From Mermis nigrescens (taxonomy: Eukaryota; Nematoda; Enoplea; Mermithida; Mermithidae): a DNA stretch of 64,000 bases. The translations under genes and the position numbers were made by a program. Numbering within the stretch: position 1 is the first letter of the stretch; each line of letters begins with the position of its first letter. The DNA lies in NCBI GenBank assembly GCA_036768485.1, contig JAVLUZ010000693.1, positions 298,221-362,220 of the forward strand, given 5' to 3'. Positions 48,201 through 56,841 of this stretch are shown one piece after another. The notes beneath the pieces were generated by a model. The model did not search any database, was not told the DNA's origin, and saw only the letters and a list, made by a program, of their open reading frames with translations.

Positions 48201-51200
48201 GTGCTCGCGAATGTAAAAGCCAAAATTTTGTACAAATTTCTGACTCTGTCCCACGAAGCTTAAGTCCTGCGTTGTCATCTAGAGCAAAAAGTATGTATAC
48301 ATGTTCATATCTTATATAAACAAACTTTCATATCATTAGGCGAGTTTTGGTCGTAAAGCGAAAAAACGCATAGAAAAGGTCAAAAACAACACATTGAAAG
48401 CTAAACTCATACAGAAGGGCAACCCGCTACTTCTAATGGAGTCAGTTATGTTACAGGGGGATGGCGGGATCCCCTTACCCAAAGTCTGACATCCCCCATT
48501 CCCCAAAGCCAGAAAAGTTTTAACCCCCCGCCTACTATTTGGAAAAAATCGAATTTTTGGCCGTTTTTAAGCCGTTTTTTGGCCAGAAATTGAGGGTTAT
48601 TTACCCCCCCCCCTAAAAATGGTCGGGACCTCCAAAATTTCGAGCCCTTACATGTATGGTTGGAGTTAAGGAAAAAATCGACCTTGGGCTTAGGATTCCC
48701 CAGGATCATACCGTTGCTGAAATATGAAATAAGAAGTATGAAAATGGTATCATGCAGTTCAAGAAGTTAGGATTAATTATTTTTAGGGAAATCTTTTTTA
48801 TTGAAACTGCAAATTTTGGAAGGTTTAAAAACCCATTACTATAAATCGAATGGTATTACAAGATCCATCCATCGCTAAACCCATGAATTCGAATAGGAAT
48901 ACATAAACTTTTAAATAATAAAATTCATAATAAAGGGTTTTTGACTTAATATCTATGTGCATAATAATTTTTAAATTTTCAACGTAAATGTTTATGAATG
49001 TTTACAATTAATTGTTTCAACAAAGAAAAATTTAATGTTAGCAATTTTGGGCACGCCAAGCCTTCGAGTTAATAATGTCGTTATGGATGAGTTCAAACTT
49101 TTGTAGAGATATTGGAAGAAAAAACAATGATAATCTTAGTAAGATTCTCAAACAGCAACGATTTCAAGACAGACCTGAAGGAGAGCAGCTAACGACGATT
49201 TGATATCATGGACGATGGATCTTTCAAGTTTCGCCAATAAGTCGGGCAACGAATGAGCTGTTGGCTCTTCCGCCACAGTCTGTTGCGAGTCCTTGTCATC
49301 GTTTGGTGCACTTCTTTTAAGCAATGGAATTGGATGAGAAAAATTTTTCATCAATGCTAAACGTTGCCTCACTTCAGTCAGTGACATCTGAAATATCTTT
49401 CTACGAGGGTTGTTATAAAAGTTCGTTTTAGCTGTCTGATGACTTTTTTTCTATCAATGTTATCAACACGCGGTTTTTTGCTCGTTTTTCTGCAACTTCT
49501 GTTTTACATCTCTGAGCTCATCATTTCTTCTTATTTCTTCTTATCTTTTTTCCGCTTTCCAGTAAAATAATTTATCATAGATTCAAAATACTGAAAAAAT
49601 AGCCCTAAACAGAAGGTCCCATGACTTCATTCTCCAAGGGAAAAGGTCAATAATTCAGCTGAGAGAATCCAACGTTGTAAAGCACTTTTTAGAATGTTTT
49701 TTGTTCACAAAACGTGCATTTGTGATAAAGCAAATTTTTTGTCAAAATCAGCAAAAATTGAGTTTTAATGAAAAATGCATCACTAAAAAGAGAAAATGAA
49801 TCACAATAGGATTTTTGGTAATGCATCAATGAAAGTCACAAACTGTCTGTCTTACCGAAATGTTGAGATCAAATGCTGATCAGTGCCTAAGGTGCGGCAA
49901 GACAAAAGTTGTATTTCTTAACGAAAGAAAAGAGGTATTTTAAACAATTTTTCTAGAAAAGGCGGAAAAAGATAGAAAAAATGGTGACTTTAGTAATGTA
50001 AAGCAGAAGTTGCGTCACCATGTGCAAAAAACCATATCTTGAAATCTTTAATACAGAAAAAGTTATCAGACAGCTAAAACGAACTTTAATAACAACCCTG
50101 GTACATTATGCACATCACTTGCCAAGCTTTAAGCGAAATTAAATTACAGTAAGGTAAACTGGGACGGTTTAACATAAAATTAACCATATACATAATGTAC
50201 AATACTTGCACAGGGTGGCTAAAAACCTAATCACCGGCTCGTATAACCCAAGCTTTTCAGACACCTGATCAAATTAAATGCAGTTTAATACCTCTAAAGG
50301 AATGTAGACAAGTTTCAATCATGCTGGTTGAGCTGCTGTTGGTTTACACCAATTAGCATTGGGTGAAACTGGTCGAATGATGATAGAACATTTATCTATC
50401 GTAACAAGCGCGAATTCGAATAGTCATTAACTTCCGGTATCGTGGGCATAGTTGCATATTGCATATTGCATACATTGCGTAATAAAGTTGATTAATAGAA
50501 TATTGAATAATAAAATTCGTAATAAAGGACTTTCAATTTTTCTTAATTTTTAATGTTTATGTTTATAGTCTTTTAGACCATTTTAAGTTATTTTTTATCA
50601 TTTATCAAGTCTTTTTCGCAATACTTTGCATTTTTATTGCATAAATTAAAGTGTAATTAAACGCAGTTTGTGTTACATGAAATCGAAATCAATTGCTTAT
50701 TACCCTGTTTATTTTTATATTGATTGCAGTTTGAGCGGAAAAATTTCATTTTTATCACGGCTTGTTGCATTCATAATTTGATTCGCAAGCAGTAGCCATT
50801 ACTATTTATTAGATTATCAAATATTCATTATATTATCATTTACTATTGCCACCATAGGTGGGCAGCACCAAAATTCTAGGGGGAGTGAAAAAATTTTCAA
50901 AGGTCAAAAAGTGGTCTTAAAAGTGGTCGTATGGCGAAAAAACACCATTTTTTGACGTTTTTCATCAAGCACTATCTAATGGCATCAAAAAATCGCTAAA
51001 AAAGCTAAAAAAAATTCAAAATTTGAATTCTGGGGGGGGGTATTTTGACTTCTGGGGGGTATTTCAACTTCTGGGGGGTTGCATACCCCCCAAACCCCCC
51101 ACGCCCATGTGTGATTGTCACTGCTATTGCCACTACAAACATGTACCAATTACTTTCGCCGTTAAGAATTTATGAACAAAAAGTTCGACAAGGATTCGTT

Positions 51201-52794
51201 TTTTACCCACCCAGTATAAAGCATATATACACACGTGTCTGAGCGTGCAAATATATAATCGGCCAAAAAAGCGGTCACTTTGGAAGACAAGAAAGCATAT
51301 CTTGTGGACTAAGCATCACTTGACAACTAAGAAACGTTCCATCTTATATTTACATAGAAAATGACTCAATTTTTGCCTATAATAAAAAATACGTTAATTA
51401 GCGATTTAAAACATGAAAAAGAAGCTATAAAAACTAAAAAATCGCTTATCCGCAATTTCGATAGACTAAAAATTATCGATTTAGAAAATAAGGTTAATCA
51501 CAGACGGAGTTGTACTCAACCTTCTAAGCACGACTCACAAGTACCATTACAAAACATGGATTTTAAAACATAAACGATAAGAACATACATAATTTATCAA
51601 CTCGCCTTTCAGCCAAGCGCATTGTAGGTAGCCTAAGCATCAGAAAGGAAGCACCTACATGATTAACGTAATTGTCACTTTTAAAACTTATTAATCAAGT
51701 TATTAATTAATTGATTGCAAAATTCATCATGCCTGCCGCAGCACACAGCGGCAGCAGCAAACATCTACATATTTCATAAAATCAAACGCGATAATATAAA
51801 ATCTTTCTTATGCATATGCACCAAGTCATAGAAAAACGCCACAAAATAAAGTTAAAAAACCAGACACGTTGCACTCGTGACCAGACATGCACAGCATATG
51901 AATTCTGTAGGGAGGAATTTTAAAGTGCCTTCTTAGGCTAAAAAATGGTTAATAAGCGTCAAAAATATACTTTTTCGACTTTCTGCCGATTTCCGGTGCT
52001 CACTTTCTAGAGCATAAAAAATATAAACAAAAAAGAATACATGTCGCTTGACACTTTTAAGCAAATACATACATATGTAGATAGCTAAAAACGCTTGAAA
52101 ACAGCCTCTTCTCGACGAACTTTCTGATAACTTTCAAACAATCGCGAATTCTGGGGTTGAAACAATTTCTGGGGCGTTGGACTTTTCTGAGCTGAAGCTC
52201 CCTCCAGATCCTGTGGGCTCCTGACACGCTATAAGTCGTCAGCTGTTTCGCAAGAAAAACGGATACGAGCACTGCATTACTAACAATATTATAGAAAGAA
52301 TGAAAACATATATAAAAGCTCCAAAATGCAATTACATACATACATACATTAAGTTTTGACATTGTTTTTTAATTGCATCAGATTTGTCTTCGAGTCTGGT
52401 ACATAGGTAACTTCAATTTTGCATTCAGACTTTCATTTAAATGAAGTTAAAACAGTATTTTCAATCAAAATCGATCTTACCACATTTTCCTGAATAAGCG
52501 CTTTTATTTACGAGTTAAATAATTATTTTATGATCAAAAAAACATGCGCAAAATGAAATCAAAGCAATATGCGTCAGGCAAGAGAATCGAAGGCACCTCA
52601 AATCTCTTTTCAACTGACTCAGCGGCCACATTGGCCAGCCGGGCGCAAGTTTCGGCAACGATGCGATGGGCGGCTTTTTCATACGGACCGCTAGATCCCG
52701 CTCGACGTCCTGCGACGCTTGCGCTGCATTTGGCAGGTGGCAGCAGACGACTAGTTGCTTGAACGCGCCGATACCCAAAATGCCACATAAATAA
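36096..52794 (-). CDS. VPS51: VPS51 (GARP/EARP tethering complex subunit), C-terminal 476 aa in 7 exons
   Basis: Joined minus-strand exons: 52794-52597, 49387-49175, 48278-48121, 46638-46377, 44338-44161, 42153-41883, 36246-36096; 1431 nt, all phases consistent. VPS51 is a subunit of the GARP and EARP complexes that tether endosome-derived vesicles at the trans-Golgi network and recycling endosomes. Diagnostic blocks in order: [35 protein letters not shown] joined to [89 protein letters not shown] then stop. These follow human VPS51 closely and in the same order. The first exon seen aligns to roughly the middle of the human protein, so about 300 residues are missing upstream; no candidate exons were found between 52.8 and 64 kb. 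Most introns are GT-AG; the last uses a GC donor. Confidence 0.9.
36895..37114 (-). mobile_element. Family B MITE copy B10
   Basis: CATAAATGTAACGACTGGG to AGTTACATGTCTG, flanked by the perfect duplication CTGTAAGT (36887-36894, 37115-37122). Lies in the last VPS51 intron. Confidence 0.9.
37216..37666 (-). mobile_element. Family M MITE copy M1
   Basis: GACACATTCCCATTGGGG to TGGGAAACTATA. Flanks ATTGTGAG / ATTGTTAG match at 7 of 8. Hairpin TCGGTGCTTCGCGCCGA near 37359. The same family as 43551-43997, inverted. Confidence 0.82.
37900..38313 (+). mobile_element. Family G element copy G3
   Basis: CATACATGGGCATGG to GACCTTGCGCAACTACG. Flanks CTATAAGC / CTACTAGC match at 6 of 8. Internal CTATATAG...CCAAAAAGG units. 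From 38314 to 38825 nothing is recognised. Confidence 0.7.
38925..39179 (+). mobile_element. Family C MITE copy C12
   Basis: CATAGGTGGGCGGCACC to ACCCAGGTGTG. Flanks GTGCAGAT / GTGCAAAA match at 6 of 8. An eroded D-like stretch follows at about 39360-39600. Confidence 0.75.
40035..40187 (+). repeat. Four direct copies of the family E left end, unit about 38 bp
   Basis: Copies of CAGGCACGTAGCTGGCCGTC start at 40035, 40073, 40110 and 40150, each followed by CTATT-TGGGGGGAGCAA or a variant. Only the last unit continues into the E body. Confidence 0.85.
40188..40716. mobile_element. Two family E bodies in tandem, the second split by C13
   Basis: First body ends GAGCTACGTGCCTG at about 40324. 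The second starts CCAACACCAATTTTGG and ends GAGCTACGTGCCTG at about 40716, with a C element between. Confidence 0.65.
40434..40685 (+). mobile_element. Family C MITE copy C13, nested in E
   Basis: CATACGTGGGCAGC to CCCACACCCG. Flanks GTCCGGAC / GTCCGAAC match at 7 of 8 and lie inside E sequence. Confidence 0.85.
41085..41833 (+). mobile_element. Family D copy D11 with nested A3
   Basis: The D core runs to AAAAAAAGTGCTGTGTCAGGCA (41189) and resumes at 41609 with GTCAGGTATCAAATTTTCGG, ending GTACCCGTCTG. The left end is eroded. Exact hairpin at 41463 belongs to A3. Confidence 0.65.
41190..41608 (+). mobile_element. Family A MITE copy A3, nested in D11
   Basis: CAGTAATTTTTTTTATAC to ACACAAGAAAACCATG. 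Flanks GTCAGGCA / GTCAGGTA match at 7 of 8. Confidence 0.85.
41883..42153 (-). CDS. VPS51: VPS51 exon f, GC splice donor
   Basis: Codes GMHHYASSL through [18 protein letters not shown] and QMQVDVR. The acceptor is TTGTGACAG. Joining to the last exon in frame needs the donor CAG|GCATGT, a GC-AG intron: the product then reads [14 protein letters not shown] against human QVDCHFLQLYLWRF. The nearby GT donors put the last exon out of frame. Confidence 0.85.
42189..42636 (+). mobile_element. Family A MITE copy A4 in VPS51 intron
   Basis: CGGCGTTTTTCTTGTAC to TACAACAAAAACACTG, flanked by the perfect duplication AGTGGAAC (42181-42188, 42637-42644). It ends 36 bases upstream of the exon at 42153. Confidence 0.9.
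42779..42998 (+). mobile_element. Family B MITE copy B11
   Basis: CATATGTACATTTCC to AATTACATGTCTG with the B core (CAAAGCCGGTTGTC; CAGTTTTAATCGTTTTTA). Confidence 0.65.
43034..43520. repeat. Family L repeat
   Basis: Starts AGGGGCGTAACCAGGATT; contains CAAGTTAAAGCTTGACTCC and the hairpin CCGGCGCAAAGCGCCGG at 43367. It shares blocks with 29830-30280 in the opposite orientation. Confidence 0.55.
43551..43997 (+). mobile_element. Family M MITE copy M2
   Basis: 447 bp, CATAGTTTCCCAAGG to ATGGGAATGTAAG, flanked by the perfect duplication ATAAAGAC (43543-43550, 43998-44005). Confidence 0.88.
44161..44338 (-). CDS. VPS51: VPS51 exon e: KSVETRDWL block
   Basis: Starts [20 protein letters not shown], continues [10 protein letters not shown] and ends SSDSTRRTS. 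Human VPS51 has [20 protein letters not shown], then [15 protein letters not shown]. The acceptor is TATGTTCAG and the donor GTAAAA. A family A element begins 13 bases upstream, so part of the 3' splice signal region is transposon sequence. Confidence 0.92.
44351..44793 (+). mobile_element. Family A MITE copy A5 at a VPS51 3' splice site
   Basis: CAGTGGTTTTTGTACAAG to ACAAAAAACACTG. Flanks ACATAAAA / ACATAAGT match at 6 of 8. It starts 13 bases from the exon edge at 44338. Exact hairpin at 44561-44573. Confidence 0.85.
44949..45103 (+). mobile_element. Family H MITE copy H4
   Basis: CATATGGGCGTGGGGG to GCTTACGTATG with the H blocks ACCCCC-AGAAGTT, ATTACTGTA-ACCCCC, CAGAATTTTCTTGCTGC. Confidence 0.7.
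45104..46330. repeat. Cluster of family J and I repeats and a D-like fragment
   Basis: J-type sequence (GGGAAATTTTCTGGGGAAAA...GGCCA) occurs at about 45115-45340, 45530-45780 and 45840-46000. A family I copy is at 45346-45508 (ending CCCACATCCATGTGTG), and a D-like tail at 46080-46330. Boundaries are not resolved. All lies in a VPS51 intron. Confidence 0.5.
46377..46638 (-). CDS. VPS51: VPS51 exon d
   Basis: Codes [20 protein letters not shown], matching human TPPALLLLLSRLCLDYETA, and ends GFSISQ. The acceptor is TTATTACAG and the donor GTAAGT. The bases next to the acceptor AG are the target duplication of the transposon at 46649-47332. Confidence 0.88.
46649..47332 (+). mobile_element. Family B copy B12 at a VPS51 3' splice site, with nested A6
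   Basis: CATACATATAACAGGGG to GTAACATGTATG. Flanks GTAATAAA (46641-46648) / GTAATAAG (47333-47340) match at 7 of 8; the left copy directly adjoins the acceptor of the exon ending at 46638. A6 interrupts it. Confidence 0.85.
46736..47185 (-). mobile_element. Family A MITE copy A6, nested in B12
   Basis: CAGTGTTTTTTTGTATTC to ACAAAAAAAACACTG. Flanks CCCCATCC / ACCCCTCC are eroded, but the B sequence resumes correctly on both sides. Confidence 0.85.
47813..47965 (-). repeat. Family I repeat copy I4
   Basis: GCATACTTGGGCAGCAGCC to CAATGCCCAAGTGTTGG, containing the I blocks GGGGTCTGTGGG and GGACTAAACCCCCC. Upstream, 47400-47600 is A-rich low complexity. Confidence 0.6.
48121..48278 (-). CDS. VPS51: VPS51 exon c
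   Basis: Codes [15 protein letters not shown] through QWQLTGAK. It aligns with the human segment from FTAKEVSF to the region before ATPPALLLLLSRLC. The acceptor is GCTCTAG and the donor GTAAGT at 48120-48115; it leaves two bases (AA) for the next codon. Confidence 0.85.
48446..48658 (+). mobile_element. Family B MITE copy B13
   Basis: Reads ATGTTACAGGGGGATGG to CCCTTACATGTATG with a complete B core. The left end has lost the CATACATG form. From 48660 to 49174 and 49388 to 50852 I recognise no repeat and no further exon. Confidence 0.7.
49175..49387 (-). CDS. VPS51: VPS51 exon b
   Basis: 71 codons starting [16 protein letters not shown], with [20 protein letters not shown] near the end, matching human LTDVRQALA and LAELLANVASSILSHIKASL. 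The acceptor is ATTTCAG and the donor GTCTGT after CAG. Both boundaries are in phase 0. Confidence 0.85.
50853..51113 (+). mobile_element. Family C MITE copy C14
   Basis: CATAGGTGGGCAGCACC to CGCCCATGTGTG. Flanks ATTGCCAC / ATTGTCAC match at 7 of 8. Confidence 0.85.
51882..52217 (-). mobile_element. Family D MITE copy D12
   Basis: CAGACATGCACAGC to AGATCCTGTGGG. Flanks CTCGTGAC / CTCCTGAC match at 7 of 8. The hairpin segment is deleted or eroded in this copy. Confidence 0.78.
52597..52794 (-). CDS. VPS51: VPS51 exon a (first visible)
   Basis: 66 codons containing [15 protein letters not shown] and [16 protein letters not shown], which align with the human DRFHRRLRAPGALL and DAATEIVERVARERL regions. 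The acceptor is TAATTCAG at 52795-52802 and the donor is GTGCCT after GAG. The other reading frames of this GC-rich exon are also partly open but do not match the family. An E transposon lies 24 bases upstream of the exon. Confidence 0.7.
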
Positions 52795-52818
52795 CTGAAT
52801 TAAATTAATTCAGGTATT

Positions 52819-52983
52819 CAGGCACATATCTCCCGGGGGAATGGGGAGGGTTCAGACCCCCCCCCCAATTCAGAAAAATAGGACTTTATAAACGTTATTT
52901 TGTGCTATTTTTGGCCTTTTTGGGCTTAGTCCCCCAAAAATTTGTGTTGGTCCCCCAAAATAGGACGGTCAGCTACGTACCTG
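52819..52983 (-). mobile_element. Family E MITE copy E3 next to a VPS51 exon
   Basis: CAGGCACATATCTCC to GCTACGTACCTG. Flanks CAGGTATT / CAGGCACT match at 6 of 8. It starts 24 bases upstream of the exon ending at 52794. Confidence 0.78.
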
Positions 52984-53975
52984 CAGGCACTAAATTATAT
53001 AAGTTTATTTTATTGTACTTTCTCGCTACTAAATTTGAACGCTTTACAACGCATAACATTTGCTGCGGATTGCTCGGTTTACATATGTTATAAAATATGT
53101 AGGATGTCGCGGGACATCGTCCTATGCGTTAACGTTGGCTGGGCTAACGTGGACTAAACTTTCACGTCGGCTGAACCTACGTTATAACATAAGTCTGGCA
53201 ATCCTTTCCAGAGCTGTTTTTTATTTTTGAAGCAAAAATAATTCGGGCAATAACCCATTCATCGAACGATTCAGCGCTAAGGCTATACAGCCTGAAGGGT
53301 CCATTAAAAACGGGCTAATTTTGAAAAAATGGAAGAAACGCTTGAAAATTAAACGAATCATCTTGCCGCACATTTGTAGCCCATTCTGACTTCTTAGGGA
53401 CCAGCCAGTGATCGGACCGAGGCCTCGGCCTCGGCAATCCCCGGCGTTTTTTGGAGCCTCGGCCTCGGCGCCGAGGGCGAAGCTGAAAAGCGCCGAGGCG
53501 CCGAGGGTTAAAATCAAATTTGAATAAGTTTAATATATCCGTTGAATATTAACTATTTAGAATGCATCTGCAGTACACAGGCTATTTTTTACCTATAGAC
53601 TTTTCTTATGGTTTTAGTCGCGGACCCAGTTACACCAAGTTACATACAGCAAAGTGCCAATTTATTATTCATAAGATGACTAACTTTTAAATCTCATGCT
53701 CGCTACATGGATCTGAAACACATTCCCAAAGGGGGTGAGGGAGGGTTATTACCCTCCTCTCAGGGTACATGACCCAAGTCACTGTCAGATGATTTTTGGT
53801 GAAAACCTTTTGAATAATTTTTGAAGTTAATTTTTACTATGGCAAAAAAAGCAGCTAACTATTAGAATTTCACGAAGTGATACAGTATTTTTGAATGTAA
53901 GCAAGAGTGAATAGACTAATTGTCACTATAAAACATGCATGCAACAGCTCAAAATTTTCGGGAGGGGCTCCTTGG

Positions 53976-54220
53976 CATACGTGTAACGGCTTGAAATTTC
54001 GGGTAGGGGTCCCTGGCCATTTTTAGAAGGAGGGGGATTAGCGACTCTAATTTTATGTCAAAAATGGCAAAAGCACCTAAAAATAGCCAAGAAAGCGCAA
54101 ATTTTCGCCAAAAATGGGGAGGGTGGGTCAAAAGTTTCTGACGTTGGAGGGAAGGGTGTGGGGAGGACGTCCAACCCTGGGTGGATGGGGAGTTCCCCAA
54201 ACCTCCTTGTTACACGTATG
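53976..54220 (-). mobile_element. Family B MITE nested in another B copy
   Basis: CATACGTGTAACGGC to TTACACGTATG; the outer B copy starts at about 53930 (GCATGCAACAGCTC) and resumes after 54220 (GGTTTTCGGCCATTTTTATGG). Confidence 0.7.
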
Positions 54221-54855
54221 GTTTTCGGCCATTTTTATGGGAGAGGGGGTAAATGATCACGAATTTTCGGCCAATAAATGCAGGTTTTGCCAGAAATCAA
54301 TTCCGACTCGTTCATTTTTTTGGAGCCATTTTTATACAATGTTAAAATACTTTCTTGGACAAAGTGATATTAATTATATCGTTTTTCAGTATATTTTAGG
54401 AAATTTTAAAAAATTTTCGGCGCTCCGCGCAAAATATCGCTAATATACTGTATTTAGATTGAAGCAGGGAAATAAACACTCCAAAATCAATTTTTGTGTA
54501 ATCTAGGCATCTTTATGCAGATTTAAATATCTTTTGTATCTATTTATACCGTTTTTAAAAATTTTATGCAAAATAAGTACTATTTAATAACTTTGCACTT
54601 TTTTGCCGTTCAAAGATAAAATTGACTAATTCATCCTGATGTTGCATTGGATTTCTAAGCACAGTAGTGCTTATTACAAAATTTAATTGGCATATTACAA
54701 TGTCTGTAATATTTCTGATTTTATAGTACAAGTTGTTTTAGCTTTCTCAGTCGAGTTTTATGTGTAAATTTCATCAAAAGCTGGTAAAAATTTCGGCGCT
54801 TCGAGCCGAATTAATATTATCAACTAAATTCAAGCCGAATTATCACATTTAGGGC

Positions 54856-55244
54856 CACGGTTTTTTGTATTCGGCAAAGATTTTTCATAATGTTACAGAA
54901 TCTTTTCAGGACCGTCTTTGTACATGCACAAAGATTTTTGGAGAGACAAAAACTGTAAAAGGTGTAAAATTTCCGAAAATTTTCGGCGCATCAGTGATTG
55001 TCTGTCCTATATATCTTTAAAATAGTAGAATTTGCATTTCGAATGGAAAAATGTCAAATATTCAGAAACCCAGGAATTAGCTAAGATACACTATTAAAGG
55101 TCGAAAAACCCTGTTTTACCACACTAAATCGCTACTGTACCATACTATAATAGTACACAAAAATTTGCATGTACAAAATGTTCAAAGACTTTTGGATACC
55201 ATCTTTATACACGTAAAAAGGTATCTTGCACAAAAAAAACACTG
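54856..55244 (-). mobile_element. Family A MITE copy A7
   Basis: CACGGTTTTTTGTATTCGG to ACAAAAAAAACACTG. Flanks TTTAGGGC / TTTAGGAC match at 7 of 8. Shortened by internal deletions. Confidence 0.82.
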
Positions 55245-56114
55245 TTTAGGACTGCATGCCGGTTGCAGGTCAAACACTGGCAGTATGTAAAAATGTGTAT
55301 GTTTAAAAATATATTTATATAAAATACATATCTACAAAAATTTGTTCGCTCATACAAAGACCCTACTTAATTTACTGGTCCCCCATTTTGGGATTTCACC
55401 CTTCCCTCAACTCTGGACCTTGAGAAACTATGATCGGAAAGTACAGTGCAGTATCCGTCATATTACCTGCCACACCAGAATTGGATGACCGAAAAAGCGT
55501 ATTTAAACATGCATTACTGCAAAAGCGAGCACAACAATGGCTACAGTTCTGTCTTTACTTAGCTTATTTCGTTTGTTCGTTTATTTTTTTCGACACTGTT
55601 TTCTTATTTATTGTAATAAAAGTTTTCAAGTGCTTGTTCAGCCATATTTTTTATCAACTTTTCCAAGTCTTCAACAAAGGCAACTTGTTAAATTAAGTAT
55701 GCTTTCATGCTGCTGACTTTATTCAATAAATCCTTCACACATTTAATCTACTATTATTGAAAATAAAAATGAATTGTTTGACATTCGATAAAGTGTTTAA
55801 TATTACGATTATTCTCTAGCTCATGTGCATACAAAATATTCTAAGAGTACTATTTATGGGTATAGGTATATAAGCTTGACCCTCGGCATTACCCTCGGCC
55901 TAGGCAAGGATTTTAAGTCGCCTCGGCTCGGCCTCGGCCGAGGTCCAAAAAGTACCCTCGGTCCGATCACTGGGACCAGCCAACCTTTCCGAGCCCGTAC
56001 TTAGACGAGCTGAAGCTTTGGCTATTGCCCGGGTATGGAGAGAACTGTACATTGTATATGTGCAAATCAAGCGACAATTAAAAAAATGTAAAGAAATTGA
56101 CAAAAATAAATATG

Positions 56115-56839
56115 CAGGGTGTCCCACCTAACTATCCAACATGTTTTTTTCGTAATAACACCCTCAATTCTTATTATTTTCTAATGATTTTTTGGATATT
56201 GTTAGAAGATCCAATAGGAAGCTAATTGACGAGGTTCGGTTGGTTTTGCTTGTTCGTGGTGTAAGCTACAGAATTTTGTGTAAACCTCATTTATTGCAGC
56301 TTGTCCCACCTATCTATCCAAATCGTTATCTCGCCTAAGGTCAATCGAATCTTAATATTCTTAAAGAGCTTTTCGAGCGAATGTTAAATATTTAACAGGC
56401 CAACGACTGATAACCTTTGGCATGATTTGGTTGCAAATGGTTCGAAATACAGCATTTTTACAGAACTGACTTTTCTGCTCTACGTTAAAACTGTGGTACT
56501 GACTTTTGACAGTCATTCCTCATCAACCTGCGTACACCTATTCAAAAATTTTTTAATTGATCCACAAGCATTCAGAACTCAAAATTTATTATTTTTTTAT
56601 GAGTGACTTGAATCGTGGGCTATGCATTGGTCGCAAAATGCATTAGTTTTAAAATGAAAGACTATAAAAAATCTATGGTTTACACTAACTTCTGCAGTTT
56701 ATAATATGAAAAAGCAAAACCCATCAAAGCTTGTCAGTTAGCTTCCTATTAGACCTTCTAACAATATCCAGAAACTCATTAGAAAATAATAAGAATTCCA
56801 GAATTTAGTACGAAAAAACATGTTGGTTAGTTAGGTGGG
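56115..56839. mobile_element. Foldback element with about 110-bp inverted arms
   Basis: The left arm 56115-56230 (CAGGGTGTCCCACCTAACTA ... GAAGCTAATTGAC) is the complement of the right arm 56733-56839 (GTCAGTTAGCTTCC ... TTAGTTAGGTGGG). The right tip is cut by family A sequence. A short repeat of the tip, TGTCCCACCTATCTATCC, is at about 56303. No transposase is seen in the centre. Confidence 0.85.
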
Positions 56840-56841
56840 GC

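Larger units (their letters stand above)
53406..55972. mobile_element. 2.57 kb hAT-like element with CTCGGC-rich ends
   Basis: Inverted ends CAGTGATCGGACCGAGG and CCTCGGTCCGATCACTG, exactly 17 of 17 at the tips, followed by long CCTCGGC-rich stretches. Flanked by the perfect duplication GGACCAGC (53398-53405, 55973-55980). I find no transposase. The inside holds a family M copy whose ends lie near 53721 and 55430, broken up by nested B (53930-54300) and A (54856-55244) copies. A short open frame at 55430-55696 is unidentified. Confidence 0.9.

Noticed and set aside
52544..52762. A GC-rich plus-strand frame of 72 aa
   Set aside because: Antisense shadow of the VPS51 exon at 52597-52794, which has splice sites and family matches on the minus strand.
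53221..53397. Possible PH-domain-like peptide (FRLYSLSAESFDEW) on the minus strand
   Set aside because: Too short, no splice-supported continuation, and other frames are equally open; not enough to call a gene.
55430..55696. An 88-aa plus-strand open frame inside the hAT-like element
   Set aside because: The first half looks protein-like (LDDRKSVFKHALLQKRAQQW), but there is no transposase motif and no homologue I recognise, and the second half is hydrophobic AT-rich sequence.
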